Source: Ciona intestinalis (Eukaryota > Chordata > Ascidiacea > Phlebobranchia > Cionidae). Taken from it: 64,000 nt of DNA. The notes below the pieces were generated by a model. It was not told the DNA's origin. It searched no databases and worked only from the letters and a program-made list of their open reading frames with translations. Location: positions 3,766,948 to 3,830,947 of the forward strand of contig NC_020166.2 of NCBI RefSeq assembly GCF_000224145.3, written 5' to 3'. Each line of letters opens with the position of its first letter. Within the stretch, counting starts at the first letter, position 1. Both the position numbers and the translations under genes were made by a program. Positions 63,570 to 64,000 of this stretch are shown here, one piece after another.

Positions 63570-64000
63570 TACGGCAACCCACTGTACTCCGCACAACACG
63601 TTTATACACGGACTCCAATGTTTGTGATAAAAACCTATTCATGAAACTTTGCATTACGCTAGTTATGTTGTTGCGCTATCAACGTGGTTTAATTAGTGGC
63701 CGCTTTATATACTATAGTCACCAATGTATTTTGCACATTTTTTCTATGGACATTGGTTTGAACGTGTATTTATATTTCCATGAAGTTTCCAATTTCTTGG
63801 CAATACTTTCAAATTTTTTTTACCCCACTTTTGAATTGTGTGGGTTTTTATTGCTAAGCTTTATTGGGCTTGTTTTAAAATTATTAATTTATACTTCCTG
63901 GGTAATTCAAATATGAAGTATTGATATAACAACAAGATAATGTATGGAAAACATGTTCGAAGATCAGTCAAATAAGACACTTAAAGATAATCTATGAGAA
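63570..64000. repeat. Right edge with dispersed repeat
   Basis: From about 63820 the sequence follows the repeat seen at 58980-59140 (ttatacttcctgggtaattc, gataatgtatggaaaacatg). No gene recognised. Confidence 0.45.

Overview
This window looks like a compact, AT-rich chordate genome with short introns, single-copy metazoan housekeeping genes and dense small transposons. The protein repertoire (proteasome beta-1, Cab45/SDF4, N-WASP, an SLC6 transporter, a chordate-type intelectin) and the repeats (tRNA-head SINEs, a swarm of about 200 bp MITEs) best fit a solitary ascidian such as Ciona. That species call is inference.

Layout: (1) 0.79-3.2 kb, minus: PSMB6, six exons. (2) 4.9-11 kb, minus: a transmembrane intelectin-like lectin. 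The copy at 7295-10970 is complete (15 exons, 633 codons); a second copy of exons 1-5 at 4988-6042 abuts an assembly gap. (3) 11.6-14.3 kb: MITEs, a larger TIR element, SINE pieces, a 32 bp perfect palindrome and a minisatellite. (4) 14.56-19.2 kb, plus: SDF4, with exon 6 and part of exon 7 duplicated around a gap. (5) 20.56-32.75 kb, plus: WASL (N-WASP), 12 exons, 504 codons. Its intron 4 holds a 3.5 kb open reading frame whose borders are phase-compatible with WASL splicing. (6) 33.4-37.1 kb, minus: an LRRC74-like leucine-rich-repeat protein, 11 exons. (7) 37.2-38.3 kb: a long-TIR foldback element containing a MITE nested in a MITE. (8) 40-51.85 kb, plus: an SLC6-type transporter, with its first visible exons present twice around a 500 bp gap. 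One copy carries a solo LTR that the other lacks. (9) 52.3-62.7 kb, minus: two genes of a small family whose N-terminal domain I read as ParB/sulfiredoxin-like, each with a C-terminal membrane anchor.

Four neighbouring near-identical duplications all abut runs of N. They are most simply read as unmerged haplotypes of a highly polymorphic diploid, so exon duplications here should not be taken at face value. The genes do not form an evident pathway. WASL (actin nucleation), SDF4 (Golgi calcium) and PSMB6 (proteasome) are ordinary cell machinery. The unusual content is the giant exon in WASL, the intelectin with an insert of about 230 residues, and the tail-anchored ParB/Srx-like family.
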